Shown here piece by piece: positions 50,419 through 59,676 of a DNA stretch of 64,000 nucleotides (positions are counted from its first letter, which is position 1; every line of letters begins with the position of its first letter). The position numbers were made by a program, and so were the translations under genes. Below the pieces are notes generated by a model. That model was not told the DNA's origin. It did not search any database and saw only the letters and a program-made list of their open reading frames with translations. The stretch comes from QHWT01 sp046726015 (GTDB lineage: Bacteria; Acidobacteriota; Vicinamibacteria; Vicinamibacterales; 2-12-FULL-66-21), in the NCBI GenBank assembly GCA_046726015.1, contig JBKOZS010000085.1:11326-75325 (forward strand), given 5' to 3'.

Positions 50419-51176
50419 AAAAGTTCTATCGGATCGATCATCGCGGCACGCCGCGGCATGTCATCGACGAGGGCGGACGCTGGTGCTTGCTCGAAGGCGA
50501 TCTGTTTGGCGCATACGAGGCAGGCGACAGTGTCGCGGCGGACGGACAGAAGCTTCTTGCGCCGGTGATGCCGTCGAAGATCGTCGCCATTGGTCTCAAT
50601 TACAAGGACCACGCCGCCGAACAAGGGAAGCCGCTGCCGAAAGAGCCGATGATGTTCATGAAGCCGTCGACCGCGGTCATCGGCCCCGGCGAGCCAATCG
50701 TGTTGCCCGACGGTGTCGGCCGCGTCGATCACGAAGCCGAAGTTGGCGTCGTCATCGGCCGTAAAGCCCACCGGGTGTCAGAAGGGGACGCGCCGAACTA
50801 TATCCTTGGCCTGACGTGTCTCAACGACGTGACGGCGCGGGAACTGCAGGCGAAGGACATCCAGTACACGCGTGCGAAAGGGTTCGACACGTTCGCGCCG
50901 ATTGGCCCCTGCGTCGCCACCGGCATCGACTACGGGGCGCCGGATGGGGTGGGCATTGAAGGCTGGGTCAACGGCACGCGGCGGCAATCATCGTCAACGA
51001 AAGAGCTCGTGTTTTCTATCGATCGCCTGGTGGCGTTCATCACGTCGGTGATGACCCTGCTGCCGGGCGACATCATTGCGACGGGTACGCCGGCCGGCAT
51101 TGGATCGCTTGCTTCGGGCGATCGCGTCACAATAAAGGTGACGGGCGTCGGCGAGCTCACCAACCCGGTCCGGTAG
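50415..51176 (+). CDS. fumarylacetoacetate hydrolase family protein
   Basis: A 253-residue FAH-fold enzyme with the typical core LNYKDHAAEQGKPLPKEPMMFMKPS, VDHEAEVGVVIGRKAHRV (metal-binding glutamates) and LLPGDIIATGTPAGIGS. Family members hydrolyse or decarboxylate acylpyruvates and related dioxo acids; this one's substrate is unknown. It overlaps the lipoprotein stop by four bases (ATGA), and the transaldolase-like gene follows 22 bases later. Confidence 0.9.
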   Translation: MKKFYRIDHRGTPRHVIDEGGRWCLLEGDLFGAYEAGDSVAADGQKLLAPVMPSKIVAIGLNYKDHAAEQGKPLPKEPMMFMKPSTAVIGPGEPIVLPDGVGRVDHEAEVGVVIGRKAHRVSEGDAPNYILGLTCLNDVTARELQAKDIQYTRAKGFDTFAPIGPCVATGIDYGAPDGVGIEGWVNGTRRQSSSTKELVFSIDRLVAFITSVMTLLPGDIIATGTPAGIGSLASGDRVTIKVTGVGELTNPVR

Positions 51177-51198
51177 GAATAATCTTCGGAGGACGGAC

Positions 51199-51861
51199 AT
51201 GAAGATCTTCATCGATTCAGGCAGTCTCAAGGAAATCGAGGCGCTGGTGCCGCTTGGCATCATCGACGGCATAACCACGAACCCGTCGCTCCTGGCCAAA
51301 GAGGGAGGGGACTACCGGCAGATCCTGAAGAAGATTTGCGATGTCGTCCAGGGTCCGGTCAGCGCGGAGGTCGTCGCGACCGATTTCGACGGCATGATGC
51401 GCGAAGGACGCGACCTCGCGAAAATCGACAAGCACATCGTCGTCAAGGTGCCGTTCACGCGCGACGGCGTCAAGGCGTGCAAGGCGCTGTCGCAGGAAGG
51501 CATTCGCGTCAACGTCACGCTCGTGTTTTCGCCCACGCAGGCCCTGATCGCCGCGAAGGTTGGAGCGACCTTCGTCAGCCCATTCGTCGGTCGTCTGGAC
51601 GATATCGCGACGTCCGGCATGAGCCTGATTCACGAGATTGTCGAGATCTTCCGCAATTACCAGTTCAAGACCGAGATCCTCGTGGCCAGCACGCGCGGGC
51701 CGATGCACATCGTCGAGGCGGCGCGCATGGGGGCGGATATCTGCACGTGCCCCGCGGCGGTCATCGATAGCCTGTTCAAGCACCCGCTCACCGACATCGG
51801 ACTGAAGAAGTTCCTGGAGGACTGGGAGAAGGCGCAGGCCGCCGTGGCTGTCAAGGCATGA
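51199..51861 (+). CDS. transaldolase / fructose-6-phosphate aldolase-like protein
   Basis: A 220-residue small transaldolase with MKIFIDSGSLKEIEALVPLGIIDGITTNPSLLAKEG, the Schiff-base lysine in IVVKVPFT (Lys83), NVTLVFSPTQALIAAKVGATFVSPFVGRLDD and the C-terminal LKKFLEDW. Short transaldolases and FSA enzymes share this sequence, so either sedoheptulose chemistry or dihydroxyacetone aldol chemistry is possible. A GGAGG sequence eight bases before the ATG fixes the start. Confidence 0.92.
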   Translation: MKIFIDSGSLKEIEALVPLGIIDGITTNPSLLAKEGGDYRQILKKICDVVQGPVSAEVVATDFDGMMREGRDLAKIDKHIVVKVPFTRDGVKACKALSQEGIRVNVTLVFSPTQALIAAKVGATFVSPFVGRLDDIATSGMSLIHEIVEIFRNYQFKTEILVASTRGPMHIVEAARMGADICTCPAAVIDSLFKHPLTDIGLKKFLEDWEKAQAAVAVKA

Positions 51862-51863
51862 TG

Positions 51864-51907
51864 GCGGACCTGAAGGTCCGCACTCGGGGCGCCGCTCTCT
51901 AGAGAGC
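51864..51907. repeat. two hairpins between the transaldolase-like gene and pccB
   Basis: GCGGACCT (51864-51871) and AGGTCCGC (51874-51881) form an 8-bp stem with a 2-base loop. A second element, GCTCTCTAGAGAGC (51894-51907), is a perfect 14-bp palindrome. No T-run follows either one, so they are candidates for attenuation or partial termination rather than strong terminators. Confidence 0.55.
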
Positions 51908-51918
51908 CGGCGACCTGC

Positions 51919-53466
51919 ATGGATCCGATCAAACACCTCGAAGATCTCGAACGGCGCGCGGAGCTCGGAGGCGGTGAAGACCGCCTCCGCCGCCAGCACG
52001 AAGCGGGCAAGCTCACCGCCCGCGAACGGATCGACTTCCTCTTCGATGCCGGCACGTTCCAGGAAATCGACAAGCTCGTCACGCACCGGTGCCGCGACTT
52101 CAGCATGGATGAACCGGACCAGCTGATTCCGGGTGACGGCGTCGTCGCCGGGTACGGCCGCATCGACGGCCGTCCCGTCTACGCCTTCGCGCAGGACTTC
52201 ACCGTCTTCGGCGGGTCGCTCTCCGAAACCAACGCCGCCAAGATCGTGAAGATCATGGATCTCGCGATGAAGATGGGCGCGCCGGTCGTCGGCCTGAACG
52301 ACTCCGGCGGCGCTCGCATCCAGGAAGGCGTGATGTCGCTGGGTGGCTACGCGGACATCTTCCTGCGCAACACGCTCGCCTCCGGTGTCATTCCCCAGAT
52401 CTCCGCGATCATGGGGCCGTGTGCGGGTGGAGCGGTCTATTCCCCGGCGATCACCGACTTCAACATCATGGTCGAGGGTACGAGCTACATGTTCGTGACG
52501 GGCCCCGACGTGATCAAGACCGTGACGCACGAGGAGGTGACGAAGGACGAGCTCGGCGGAGCCATGACGCACAACGCGACCAGCGGCGTCGCGCATTTTG
52601 CCGTCCCGGACGATCGTGAATGCCTTCGGCTGATTCGCGAGCTGCTCGGATATCTTCCCGGCAACAACATCGACGATCCGCCGCAACGCGAGACCGCGGA
52701 TCCCGTCGACCGCGAGGACGAGCGCCTCGACCGGCTCGTGCCCGAGTCTCCCACGCAGCCTTACGACATGCTCGATCTCGTCCATGCCGTCGCGGACGAG
52801 GGAGCGTTTCTCGAAGTGCACCGTCACTACGCCAAGAACATCATTGTCGGCTTCGCGCGGCTGAGCGGGCGTTCCGTCGGCATCGTCGCGAACCAGCCGG
52901 CGCACCTGGCAGGGACGCTCGATATCGACGCATCGGTGAAGGGCGCGCGCTTCGTCCGCTTCTGCGACGCGTTCAACATCCCGCTCGTCACGTTTGAAGA
53001 CGTGCCCGGATTCCTGCCGGGCACGCGGCAGGAGTACGGCGGCATCATCCGTCACGGCGCGAAGCTGTTGTTCGCGTTTGCGGAGGCGACGGTGCCGAAG
53101 GTGACGGTGATTACGCGAAAAGCGTACGGCGGCGCCTACTGCGTCATGTCGAGCAAGCACATTCGAACCGACCTGAACTTTGCCTGGCCGACGGCAGAAA
53201 TCGCGGTAATGGGCCCCGAAGGGGCGGTCAACATTCTCTACAAGCGCGAGCTCGAAAAGGCTGCCGACCCGCAGTCGGCCCGCGCCGCCAAAGTGGCGGA
53301 GTTCCGGGAAAAGTTCGCGAATCCTTATGTGGCCGCCGAACGCGGGTTCATCGACGAAGTGATCCGCCCGCGCCACACCCGCGCGAAGCTGATCGCCGCC
53401 CTCGCCACGCTCGAAAACAAGCGGGACAAAAATCCTCCAAAAAAACACGGTAACATTCCCCTGTGA
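51919..53466 (+). CDS. pccB: acyl-CoA carboxylase beta subunit (PccB-like carboxyltransferase)
   Basis: Transfers carboxyl from biotin to an acyl-CoA, most likely propionyl-CoA. The 515-residue protein has RRQHEAGKLTARERIDFLFD, GRPVYAFAQDFTVFGGSLSE, MGPCAGGAVYSPAITDF and the characteristic VTHEEVTKDELGGAMTHNATSGV. The biotin carboxylase overlaps its stop (GTGA) and a biotinyl protein follows, so all subunits of one enzyme are encoded in series. Whether it serves propionate, methylmalonate or another acyl-CoA is not visible. Confidence 0.95.
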   Translation: MDPIKHLEDLERRAELGGGEDRLRRQHEAGKLTARERIDFLFDAGTFQEIDKLVTHRCRDFSMDEPDQLIPGDGVVAGYGRIDGRPVYAFAQDFTVFGGSLSETNAAKIVKIMDLAMKMGAPVVGLNDSGGARIQEGVMSLGGYADIFLRNTLASGVIPQISAIMGPCAGGAVYSPAITDFNIMVEGTSYMFVTGPDVIKTVTHEEVTKDELGGAMTHNATSGVAHFAVPDDRECLRLIRELLGYLPGNNIDDPPQRETADPVDREDERLDRLVPESPTQPYDMLDLVHAVADEGAFLEVHRHYAKNIIVGFARLSGRSVGIVANQPAHLAGTLDIDASVKGARFVRFCDAFNIPLVTFEDVPGFLPGTRQEYGGIIRHGAKLLFAFAEATVPKVTVITRKAYGGAYCVMSSKHIRTDLNFAWPTAEIAVMGPEGAVNILYKRELEKAADPQSARAAKVAEFREKFANPYVAAERGFIDEVIRPRHTRAKLIAALATLENKRDKNPPKKHGNIPL

Positions 53467-54977
53467 AGGTATTGATCGCGAACCGCGGCGAGATCGCGGT
53501 GCGCATCATCAGGGCTTGCCGCGAGATGGGGCTGCCGACGGTGGCGGTCTATTCCGACTGCGATCGTGGCGCGCGCCACGTGCGCGACGCGGACCAGGCC
53601 GTGCACATCGGGCCGAGCCCTGCGCCCCAGAGCTACCTTCGCATCGATCGGCTGCTCGAGGCCGCGAGAGCCACGGGCGCCGATGCCGTGCATCCTGGTT
53701 ACGGGTTTCTCGCGGAGAACGCCGCGTTCGCGCGCGCGTGCCACGACGCGGGTCTCATCTTCATCGGTCCCATACCGGACGCGATCGAGAAGATGGGCAG
53801 CAAGACCGGCGCGCGGGCCATTGCCACGGACGCCGGCGTGCCGATCGTTCCGGGCACCGACACGCCGCTCGACGAGCGCGCAAGCGACGACGAGATCCTC
53901 GTGGCCGCTGGCCGCGTCGGCTACCCACTGCTCGTCAAGGCTGTGGCCGGCGGCGGTGGAAAAGGCATGCGCGTCGTCGAGGCGCCGGACGCCCTGCTTG
54001 CCGCGGTGCGGACGGCCAGGTCGGAAGCTGGATCTGCATTCGGCGACACCACCGTGTATTTCGAACGCCGGCTGCTTCACCCGCGCCATATCGAGATCCA
54101 GTTGCTCGGCGATCACCACGGCACCGTCGTGCCGTTCGTCGAGCGCGAGTGCTCGATCCAGCGGCGGCACCAGAAAGTCGTCGAGGAATCACCGTCGCTT
54201 GCCGTCACGCCGGATCTGCGTCGCCGGATGGCGTCGGCAGCGCAGTCGGTCGCGAAGGCCGCCGGCTATACCAACGCCGGCACCATCGAGTTCCTGCTCG
54301 ACGAGGATGGCTCCTTCTACTTCCTCGAGATGAACACGCGCCTGCAGGTCGAGCATCCGGTGACCGAAATGGTGACGAGCATCGATCTCGTGCACTGGCA
54401 GATCCGGATCGCGCAGGGCGAGCGGCTCTCGATCGATCCGGAGCGCGCGATCGCACCGCACGGGCACGCGATTGAATGCCGGATCTACGCTGAGGATCCA
54501 GACCAGGGGTTTCTGCCGTCGCCCGGTCTCGTGCGGGGACTGCGCGCGGCCAGTGGCCCGGGAATTCGCAACGACGGTGGGGTCATCGCCGGCTACACGG
54601 TGCCGGTCTTCTACGACTCGATGATCGCCAAGCTGATCGCGTGGGCGGAGTTGCGGGCTGACGCCATCGCGCGCATGGAGCGCGCGCTGGGCGAATACGA
54701 AGTGCTCGGGATCCGGACGACGATCCCGTTCTTTCTGTGGCTGATGCGGGAACCGGATTTCGTCGAAGGACGCTTCGATACGACATACCTCGACCGCGTG
54801 CTGGCTGCCCGCCGCGGCGAGTCGTTCACAACGCTGACGGAAGCCGAAGAAACGGAACTGGCCATTGCCGCCGGGATCGACGCCTGGTGGCGGGCGAGCC
54901 GCGGCGCGGCATCGCCGGCGTCCTCCTCGAGTGGCGCATGGAAGAGCGCGGCACGACGGGACGCGCTGCGTGGATAG
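53463..54977 (+). CDS. accC: biotin carboxylase subunit of acyl-CoA carboxylase
   Basis: ATP-grasp enzyme that carboxylates biotin. The 504-residue protein has the N-terminal LIANRGEIAVRIIRACREMG, the glycine-rich KAVAGGGGKGMRVVE, QRRHQKVVEESPS and EMNTRLQVEHPVTEMV. It carries no biotinyl domain of its own, and after about residue 450 the tail is a short Ala/Ser-rich stretch. The separate biotinyl gene starts 12 bases later. It is part of an acyl-CoA carboxylase rather than the housekeeping acetyl-CoA one, judging by the adjoining PccB. Confidence 0.95.
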   Translation: MKVLIANRGEIAVRIIRACREMGLPTVAVYSDCDRGARHVRDADQAVHIGPSPAPQSYLRIDRLLEAARATGADAVHPGYGFLAENAAFARACHDAGLIFIGPIPDAIEKMGSKTGARAIATDAGVPIVPGTDTPLDERASDDEILVAAGRVGYPLLVKAVAGGGGKGMRVVEAPDALLAAVRTARSEAGSAFGDTTVYFERRLLHPRHIEIQLLGDHHGTVVPFVERECSIQRRHQKVVEESPSLAVTPDLRRRMASAAQSVAKAAGYTNAGTIEFLLDEDGSFYFLEMNTRLQVEHPVTEMVTSIDLVHWQIRIAQGERLSIDPERAIAPHGHAIECRIYAEDPDQGFLPSPGLVRGLRAASGPGIRNDGGVIAGYTVPVFYDSMIAKLIAWAELRADAIARMERALGEYEVLGIRTTIPFFLWLMREPDFVEGRFDTTYLDRVLAARRGESFTTLTEAEETELAIAAGIDAWWRASRGAASPASSSSGAWKSAARRDALRG

Positions 54978-54989
54978 GCAGTCCGCGCG

Positions 54990-55511
54990 ATGACGTTCGA
55001 AATCGAGCTGAACGGACGCACGCGCCAGGTGATCGTCGAGCGCGCCGGCGACGACCCAGGACGTTTTCGCGTCAGCGTCGACGGCCACTCGAGGATCGTC
55101 GATGCGCAGCGTGTCGGCGAATTTGGCGTATCGCTCCTGTTTCCCGGCGACTCATGCCAGGGAACGGCCATCGATCTCGCCCCGGGATCAGCTCCTGGTG
55201 AAATCCTGGCACACCTTGCCGGGCGCACGGTCCCGCTCGTCCTCAACGGCCGCCGAGCGGGTCGCGGTGCGGCCGGCGCTGCCGCCGGGGCGCACGGCGA
55301 GCAGAAGGTCACCGCACCGATGCCGGGGCGCGTGGTGCGGGTGCTGGTCTCGCAAGGTCAAGATGTTGCCGTCGGGCAGCCGATCGTTGTCGTCGAAGCC
55401 ATGAAGATGGAGAACGAGTTGCGCTCGCCGAAAGCGGGACGCGTCAAGGACGTCGTGGTCGAGGCCGGCACGTCCGTCGAGGCCGGACGCGTCCTCGTCG
55501 TCATCGAATAA
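54990..55511 (+). CDS. biotinyl-domain protein (carboxyl carrier)
   Basis: A 173-residue protein with an N-terminal adaptor-like region (EIELNGRTRQVIVERAGDDPGRFRVSV) and a C-terminal biotinyl domain. The biotin-attachment motif is VVVEAMKMENELRSP, with Lys as the biotin site. It completes the three-gene carboxylase. The N-terminal half may mediate assembly with the other subunits, as in propionyl-CoA carboxylase alpha tails. Confidence 0.93.
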   Translation: MTFEIELNGRTRQVIVERAGDDPGRFRVSVDGHSRIVDAQRVGEFGVSLLFPGDSCQGTAIDLAPGSAPGEILAHLAGRTVPLVLNGRRAGRGAAGAAAGAHGEQKVTAPMPGRVVRVLVSQGQDVAVGQPIVVVEAMKMENELRSPKAGRVKDVVVEAGTSVEAGRVLVVIE

Positions 55512-55521
55512 CAGGGTCCCA

Positions 55522-58500
55522 GTGCACGAGCAGCAGATTCCACCGGAGCAGCCGAAGGCCGAGGCCACGGCGCCCCCCGCTGAGCCGCCACGCAAGCGGC
55601 GGAAGCATCCGGTCCTGCGCGCGCTCGGCATTCTGGTGGCGATCGTTGCCGCGCTGATCGTCGCGTTCTTCACCGTCGACATGGGGCCGTCGGTCCGCAA
55701 GCGCGCGGAAACTGCCGGCTCGAACTATCTCAAGCGGCCGATGCACATCGGCAAATTGAGCGTCCGCCTGTCGACCGGCACGTTCATTGTCGAAGACCTG
55801 GTCATCGAAGGACTGAAGCCAACCGATCGCCCGTTCCTCAAGGCGAAGCGCATCGCGGTGAACATGCCGTGGTGGACGATCTTCAACAAGGAGCTCGTGA
55901 TCCAGGACCTGGATATGAGCGACTGGGAGATGCTGGTCGAGCAGTTCAGGAACGGTCACAACTTTCCCAAGATCGTCCCAGAGTCGAAGGGACCGAAAGG
56001 ACCGAAGCGGTTCGTCACCACGGTGCGATCGGTCATCGCGCGTAACGGTCAGTTCACCTACGAAGATCACACGACACCGTGGAGCACCGTCGCGCGCAAC
56101 CTGAACGTGTCGGTCTGGAAGGGGCTCGATACGTACCGCGGCACCGCGCAATTCACGAACGGCTCGGTCGCGATCCAGTCATACCGGCCGTTTCGCGCGG
56201 ACATGCAGACCGCCTTCAAGATCGATGGCGGAAAAGTGATCCTCGATCGAATCGATCTGAAGAGTGAAGGGGCAACGAGCGCCGTCACGGGCTTCGTCGA
56301 CCTGGCGCGCTGGCCCGAGATGGTCTACAACGTGCGATCGCACGTCGATTTTCCCATCCAGAAAGAGATCTTCTTCAAGGAGATGAACTTCGGTGTCACC
56401 GGCCAGGCCGACTTCACCGGCGTCTTTCGTTTCTTCAAGGGAGGGCGTGAGCTGAAGGGACACTTCACGACACCGGAAGCTGGCGTCAATGTTGGAGGAA
56501 ACGCGTGGCGGTTCCAGGACGTTGCCGGCTCGCTGCTCTGGATTCCGAGCACGTTCGAGGTGACCGACGTTACGACGTCGCTTTACGGTGGACGCGCGAA
56601 GTTCCTGTACTCGATGGCGCCGCTCGGCGCCGGCCCGGCGAAACCCACGCAGGTTGTGTGGGACGCGCTCTACAGGGATGTCGATCTCGCCACGCTCACC
56701 GACTTCCTCCAGACCCAGGGTTTGCGCCTCGCCGGCCGCGCCACAGGTCACAATCGTCTTGAATGGCCGCTCGGGAAATTCGCCCGGAAGCACGGTGAAG
56801 GAGAAATCGCGACGACGCCTCCGTCCGGCATCCGGCCGATGACGCGTGAGATTGCGGCGGATGTCATCGCCACGGTGGATCCGCTGCTGCCCGAACAAGG
56901 ACCGTTCAACCCGCGGCTGTGGATTGGGTACGTGCCCATCGCAGGAAAGATCACTTACCGGCTCGATCCGGACTGGATCACGATCGGCGATGGCAGCTGG
57001 GCCGCGACCGAGAAGACGTACGTCGAGTTCTCGGGGCGAACCGCGTGGCTCCACAACTCGCGGATTCCATTCCATGTCACGAGCGCAGACTGGCAGGAGA
57101 GCGATCGCCTGCTCGCCGGGATCATGACCGCGTTTGGATCGTCGACCGGTGCGATCCCGATTGGCGGGCGCGGCCAGTTCGATGGCGTCATGCTCGAGTC
57201 GTTTTCGAGGCCGCGTATCGAGGGACACTTCGACGGCGAGCGGATGCGCGCGTGGGATGTGCTGTGGGGGCGTGGCATTGCCGATCTCGTGATCGAGAAC
57301 AGCTACGTGACGATCTCCAAGGGACTGATCCAGCACGAGAGATCTGAAATCGCGGCGGAGGGAAAGTTCTCGCTTGGCTATCCGCGCAAGGATCTCGGCG
57401 AAGAGCTGAACGCGATCGTCCGGATGAGCAAGCGGCCGCTGGCCGATCTCCGGCACGCGTTCGAACTGGACGACTATCCCGTCGAGGGGCTCGCTTCGGG
57501 GGAATACCACATCTGGGGCAAGTACGAGAGGCCTGACGGTTTCGGCCGTCTGCAGATCGACAACGGTGTCGCGTACGGCGAGCCGTTCGATGTTGCGACC
57601 GCCAACCTCCGGTTTGAGGGCAACGGCGTAAGACTCGACGCGATGGACATCAAGAAATCGACCGGCAGAGTGACCGGCGCTGCCTGGGTCGGCTGGGAAG
57701 GCAATTACTCGTTCGATGCAACCGGAAGCAAGATTCCGGTCGAATCGCTCGCGTCCATGTCGTTTCCACGTGCTCCGCTGTCAGGGATCCTTCAGTTCAC
57801 CGCGACCGGTGCGGGCACATTCGAGTCGCCCCGGTACGACGTGAAGCTGGCCATCGCGGATCTGTTCGCCGGCGACGAAGGGATCGGCCAGGTGAGCGGC
57901 CGGCTCTCGATGCGCGGCGAGATGCTGACGATCGAGATGGAAGCGGCATCCCCGCGCCTGTCGGTCTCCGGCTCGGGTCGCATCGCGTTGACACCGGAGA
58001 TGGACGCGGAGATCACGATGCGCGTGTCGGACACGTCGCTCGATCCGTACATCCGTTTCTTCCAGCCGACGCTCTCTCCCTTTACGACGGCGGTTGCCGA
58101 CGGCACGATTCGGATTGTCGGCGAGCTCGCGGATATCGATCACCTCCTCGTCGAGGCGAATGTCGAGCAGTTGCGGCTGAAGCTGTTCGACTACCCGGCG
58201 CACAACGAAGGGCCGATCAAGATCGCCCTCAACCAGCACCGCATCGATGTCCAGCGTTTCCGGCTGGCTGGCGAAGGCACGGCCCTCGAACTGTCAGGGG
58301 AGATCGGCCTGCACGACAACAAAATCGCGTTGAATGCTTCCGGAGATGCCAACCTTGGCATCCTCCAGGGCTTCTACCGGGAGATTCGCACTGCGGGCAC
58401 CGCCTCACTCAACGCCGAAATCCGCGGCGATCTGGATGCGCCCGTGTTCTCCGGCAGCGCCACGATCAAGGACGGGCGTTTCCGCTATTCCACGCTGCCG

Positions 58501-59676
58501 CACGGCCTGCAGGCGATCAACGGCCGGCTGCAATTCGACGCGCAGGGGATTCGCATCGTGGATGCAAGCGCCGAACTCGGCGGCGGAAAGGTTCAGTTCG
58601 GCGGCCGCGTCGGTATCAAAGGGTTTGCTCTGGGAGAACTGAACCTCACCGCCACCGGCGAGCGGATGAACCTGCGCTACCCGGAAGGGTTCCGCTCGAT
58701 TCTCGATGCCTCGCTCGCACTGCGCGGCGACGTCTCGTCACCCGTGCTGAGCGGCAGGGTCGTGCTCATTGACGGCGTTTACACGAAGCGGTTCGAGCCG
58801 AATGTCGACATCTTCAACCTGGGCGGGGGTTCGGCGCTGCCGTCGCCGGTATCCGGCCCGACGATCCCCCTGCGCTTCGACATCCAGATCTCGGCGCCTT
58901 CCACGATGCGGGTTGAAAACAATCTGGCGCGCCTCGTCGCGCGCGCCGATTTGACGCTGAGCGGCACCTATGATCGGCCACAGCTGTTCGGCCGAGCCGA
59001 AATCGAGCGCGGCGACATTCTCTTCGAAGGCAATCGCTACGTGGTGACGCGCGGCACGATTGATTTCCTGAATCCCGCGCGCATCGAGCCGTTCTTCGAC
59101 ATCGAGGCGGAGACACGCGTCCGGGCCGCGACCAGCACGGCTGGTGCGGGAACGAGTGAGACGTATCGCGTGACGTTTGCGGTCACCGGCACGCTTGGCG
59201 GCCGCATGAACATGCAGCTGAATTCCGATCCGCCGCTGGCGCCGGTTGACATCATTGCGCTGATCTTCGGCCAGTCACCCAACATCGCCAACGCGGAGCT
59301 GAACGCGCTGCGGCCAACGGCCGTCACGCAATCGGAAGAGGCGCTGCTGCGCCAGGCGTTCGTTCGTTTGGCGGCCGGGCCGATCGCGGCGCCAGTCAGC
59401 CGCGTCCTCGAACAGACGTTTGGCGTCAGCACCGTGCAGATCGCGCCGAGCCTCGGCACCGAGAACGATCCACTGACGCCGACCGCGCGCCTGATCATCG
59501 GCAAACGGATCTCGAGCCGCGCCTACCTCACCTTCTCGCGCGCGCTGGGCACGACCCAGCGGGAACAGATCATCATTCTCGAATACGATCAGACGCAGAA
59601 TTTCGGCTGGGTGCTCACGCAGAACGGCGATCGCACGTTCTCCGTCGACTTCAGGGTCCGCCGCCAAATCTTCTGA
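55522..59676 (+). CDS. tamB: TamB-family AsmA-like translocation protein
   Basis: A very long protein (1384 residues) with one N-terminal membrane helix (VLRALGILVAIVAALIVAFFTVD, about 30-52). A long repetitive beta-rich region follows with many short G-x-A/V strand repeats, then a C-terminal TamB (DUF490) domain with LSGTYDRPQLFGRAEIERGDILFEGNRYVVTRGTIDFLNPARIEP. Members span the periplasm and move lipids or assist outer-membrane protein assembly. It starts at GTG 55522, and its TGA overlaps the ATG of the BamA-family gene (TGATG). Confidence 0.93.
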   Translation: MHEQQIPPEQPKAEATAPPAEPPRKRRKHPVLRALGILVAIVAALIVAFFTVDMGPSVRKRAETAGSNYLKRPMHIGKLSVRLSTGTFIVEDLVIEGLKPTDRPFLKAKRIAVNMPWWTIFNKELVIQDLDMSDWEMLVEQFRNGHNFPKIVPESKGPKGPKRFVTTVRSVIARNGQFTYEDHTTPWSTVARNLNVSVWKGLDTYRGTAQFTNGSVAIQSYRPFRADMQTAFKIDGGKVILDRIDLKSEGATSAVTGFVDLARWPEMVYNVRSHVDFPIQKEIFFKEMNFGVTGQADFTGVFRFFKGGRELKGHFTTPEAGVNVGGNAWRFQDVAGSLLWIPSTFEVTDVTTSLYGGRAKFLYSMAPLGAGPAKPTQVVWDALYRDVDLATLTDFLQTQGLRLAGRATGHNRLEWPLGKFARKHGEGEIATTPPSGIRPMTREIAADVIATVDPLLPEQGPFNPRLWIGYVPIAGKITYRLDPDWITIGDGSWAATEKTYVEFSGRTAWLHNSRIPFHVTSADWQESDRLLAGIMTAFGSSTGAIPIGGRGQFDGVMLESFSRPRIEGHFDGERMRAWDVLWGRGIADLVIENSYVTISKGLIQHERSEIAAEGKFSLGYPRKDLGEELNAIVRMSKRPLADLRHAFELDDYPVEGLASGEYHIWGKYERPDGFGRLQIDNGVAYGEPFDVATANLRFEGNGVRLDAMDIKKSTGRVTGAAWVGWEGNYSFDATGSKIPVESLASMSFPRAPLSGILQFTATGAGTFESPRYDVKLAIADLFAGDEGIGQVSGRLSMRGEMLTIEMEAASPRLSVSGSGRIALTPEMDAEITMRVSDTSLDPYIRFFQPTLSPFTTAVADGTIRIVGELADIDHLLVEANVEQLRLKLFDYPAHNEGPIKIALNQHRIDVQRFRLAGEGTALELSGEIGLHDNKIALNASGDANLGILQGFYREIRTAGTASLNAEIRGDLDAPVFSGSATIKDGRFRYSTLPHGLQAINGRLQFDAQGIRIVDASAELGGGKVQFGGRVGIKGFALGELNLTATGERMNLRYPEGFRSILDASLALRGDVSSPVLSGRVVLIDGVYTKRFEPNVDIFNLGGGSALPSPVSGPTIPLRFDIQISAPSTMRVENNLARLVARADLTLSGTYDRPQLFGRAEIERGDILFEGNRYVVTRGTIDFLNPARIEPFFDIEAETRVRAATSTAGAGTSETYRVTFAVTGTLGGRMNMQLNSDPPLAPVDIIALIFGQSPNIANAELNALRPTAVTQSEEALLRQAFVRLAAGPIAAPVSRVLEQTFGVSTVQIAPSLGTENDPLTPTARLIIGKRISSRAYLTFSRALGTTQREQIIILEYDQTQNFGWVLTQNGDRTFSVDFRVRRQIF

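Noticed and set aside
51217..53448. A 743-residue open frame on the minus strand opposite the transaldolase-like gene and pccB
   Set aside because: It is an antisense shadow of two clear genes in GC-rich DNA. The protein is Arg/Asp/His-rich without domains, a typical result of codon bias.
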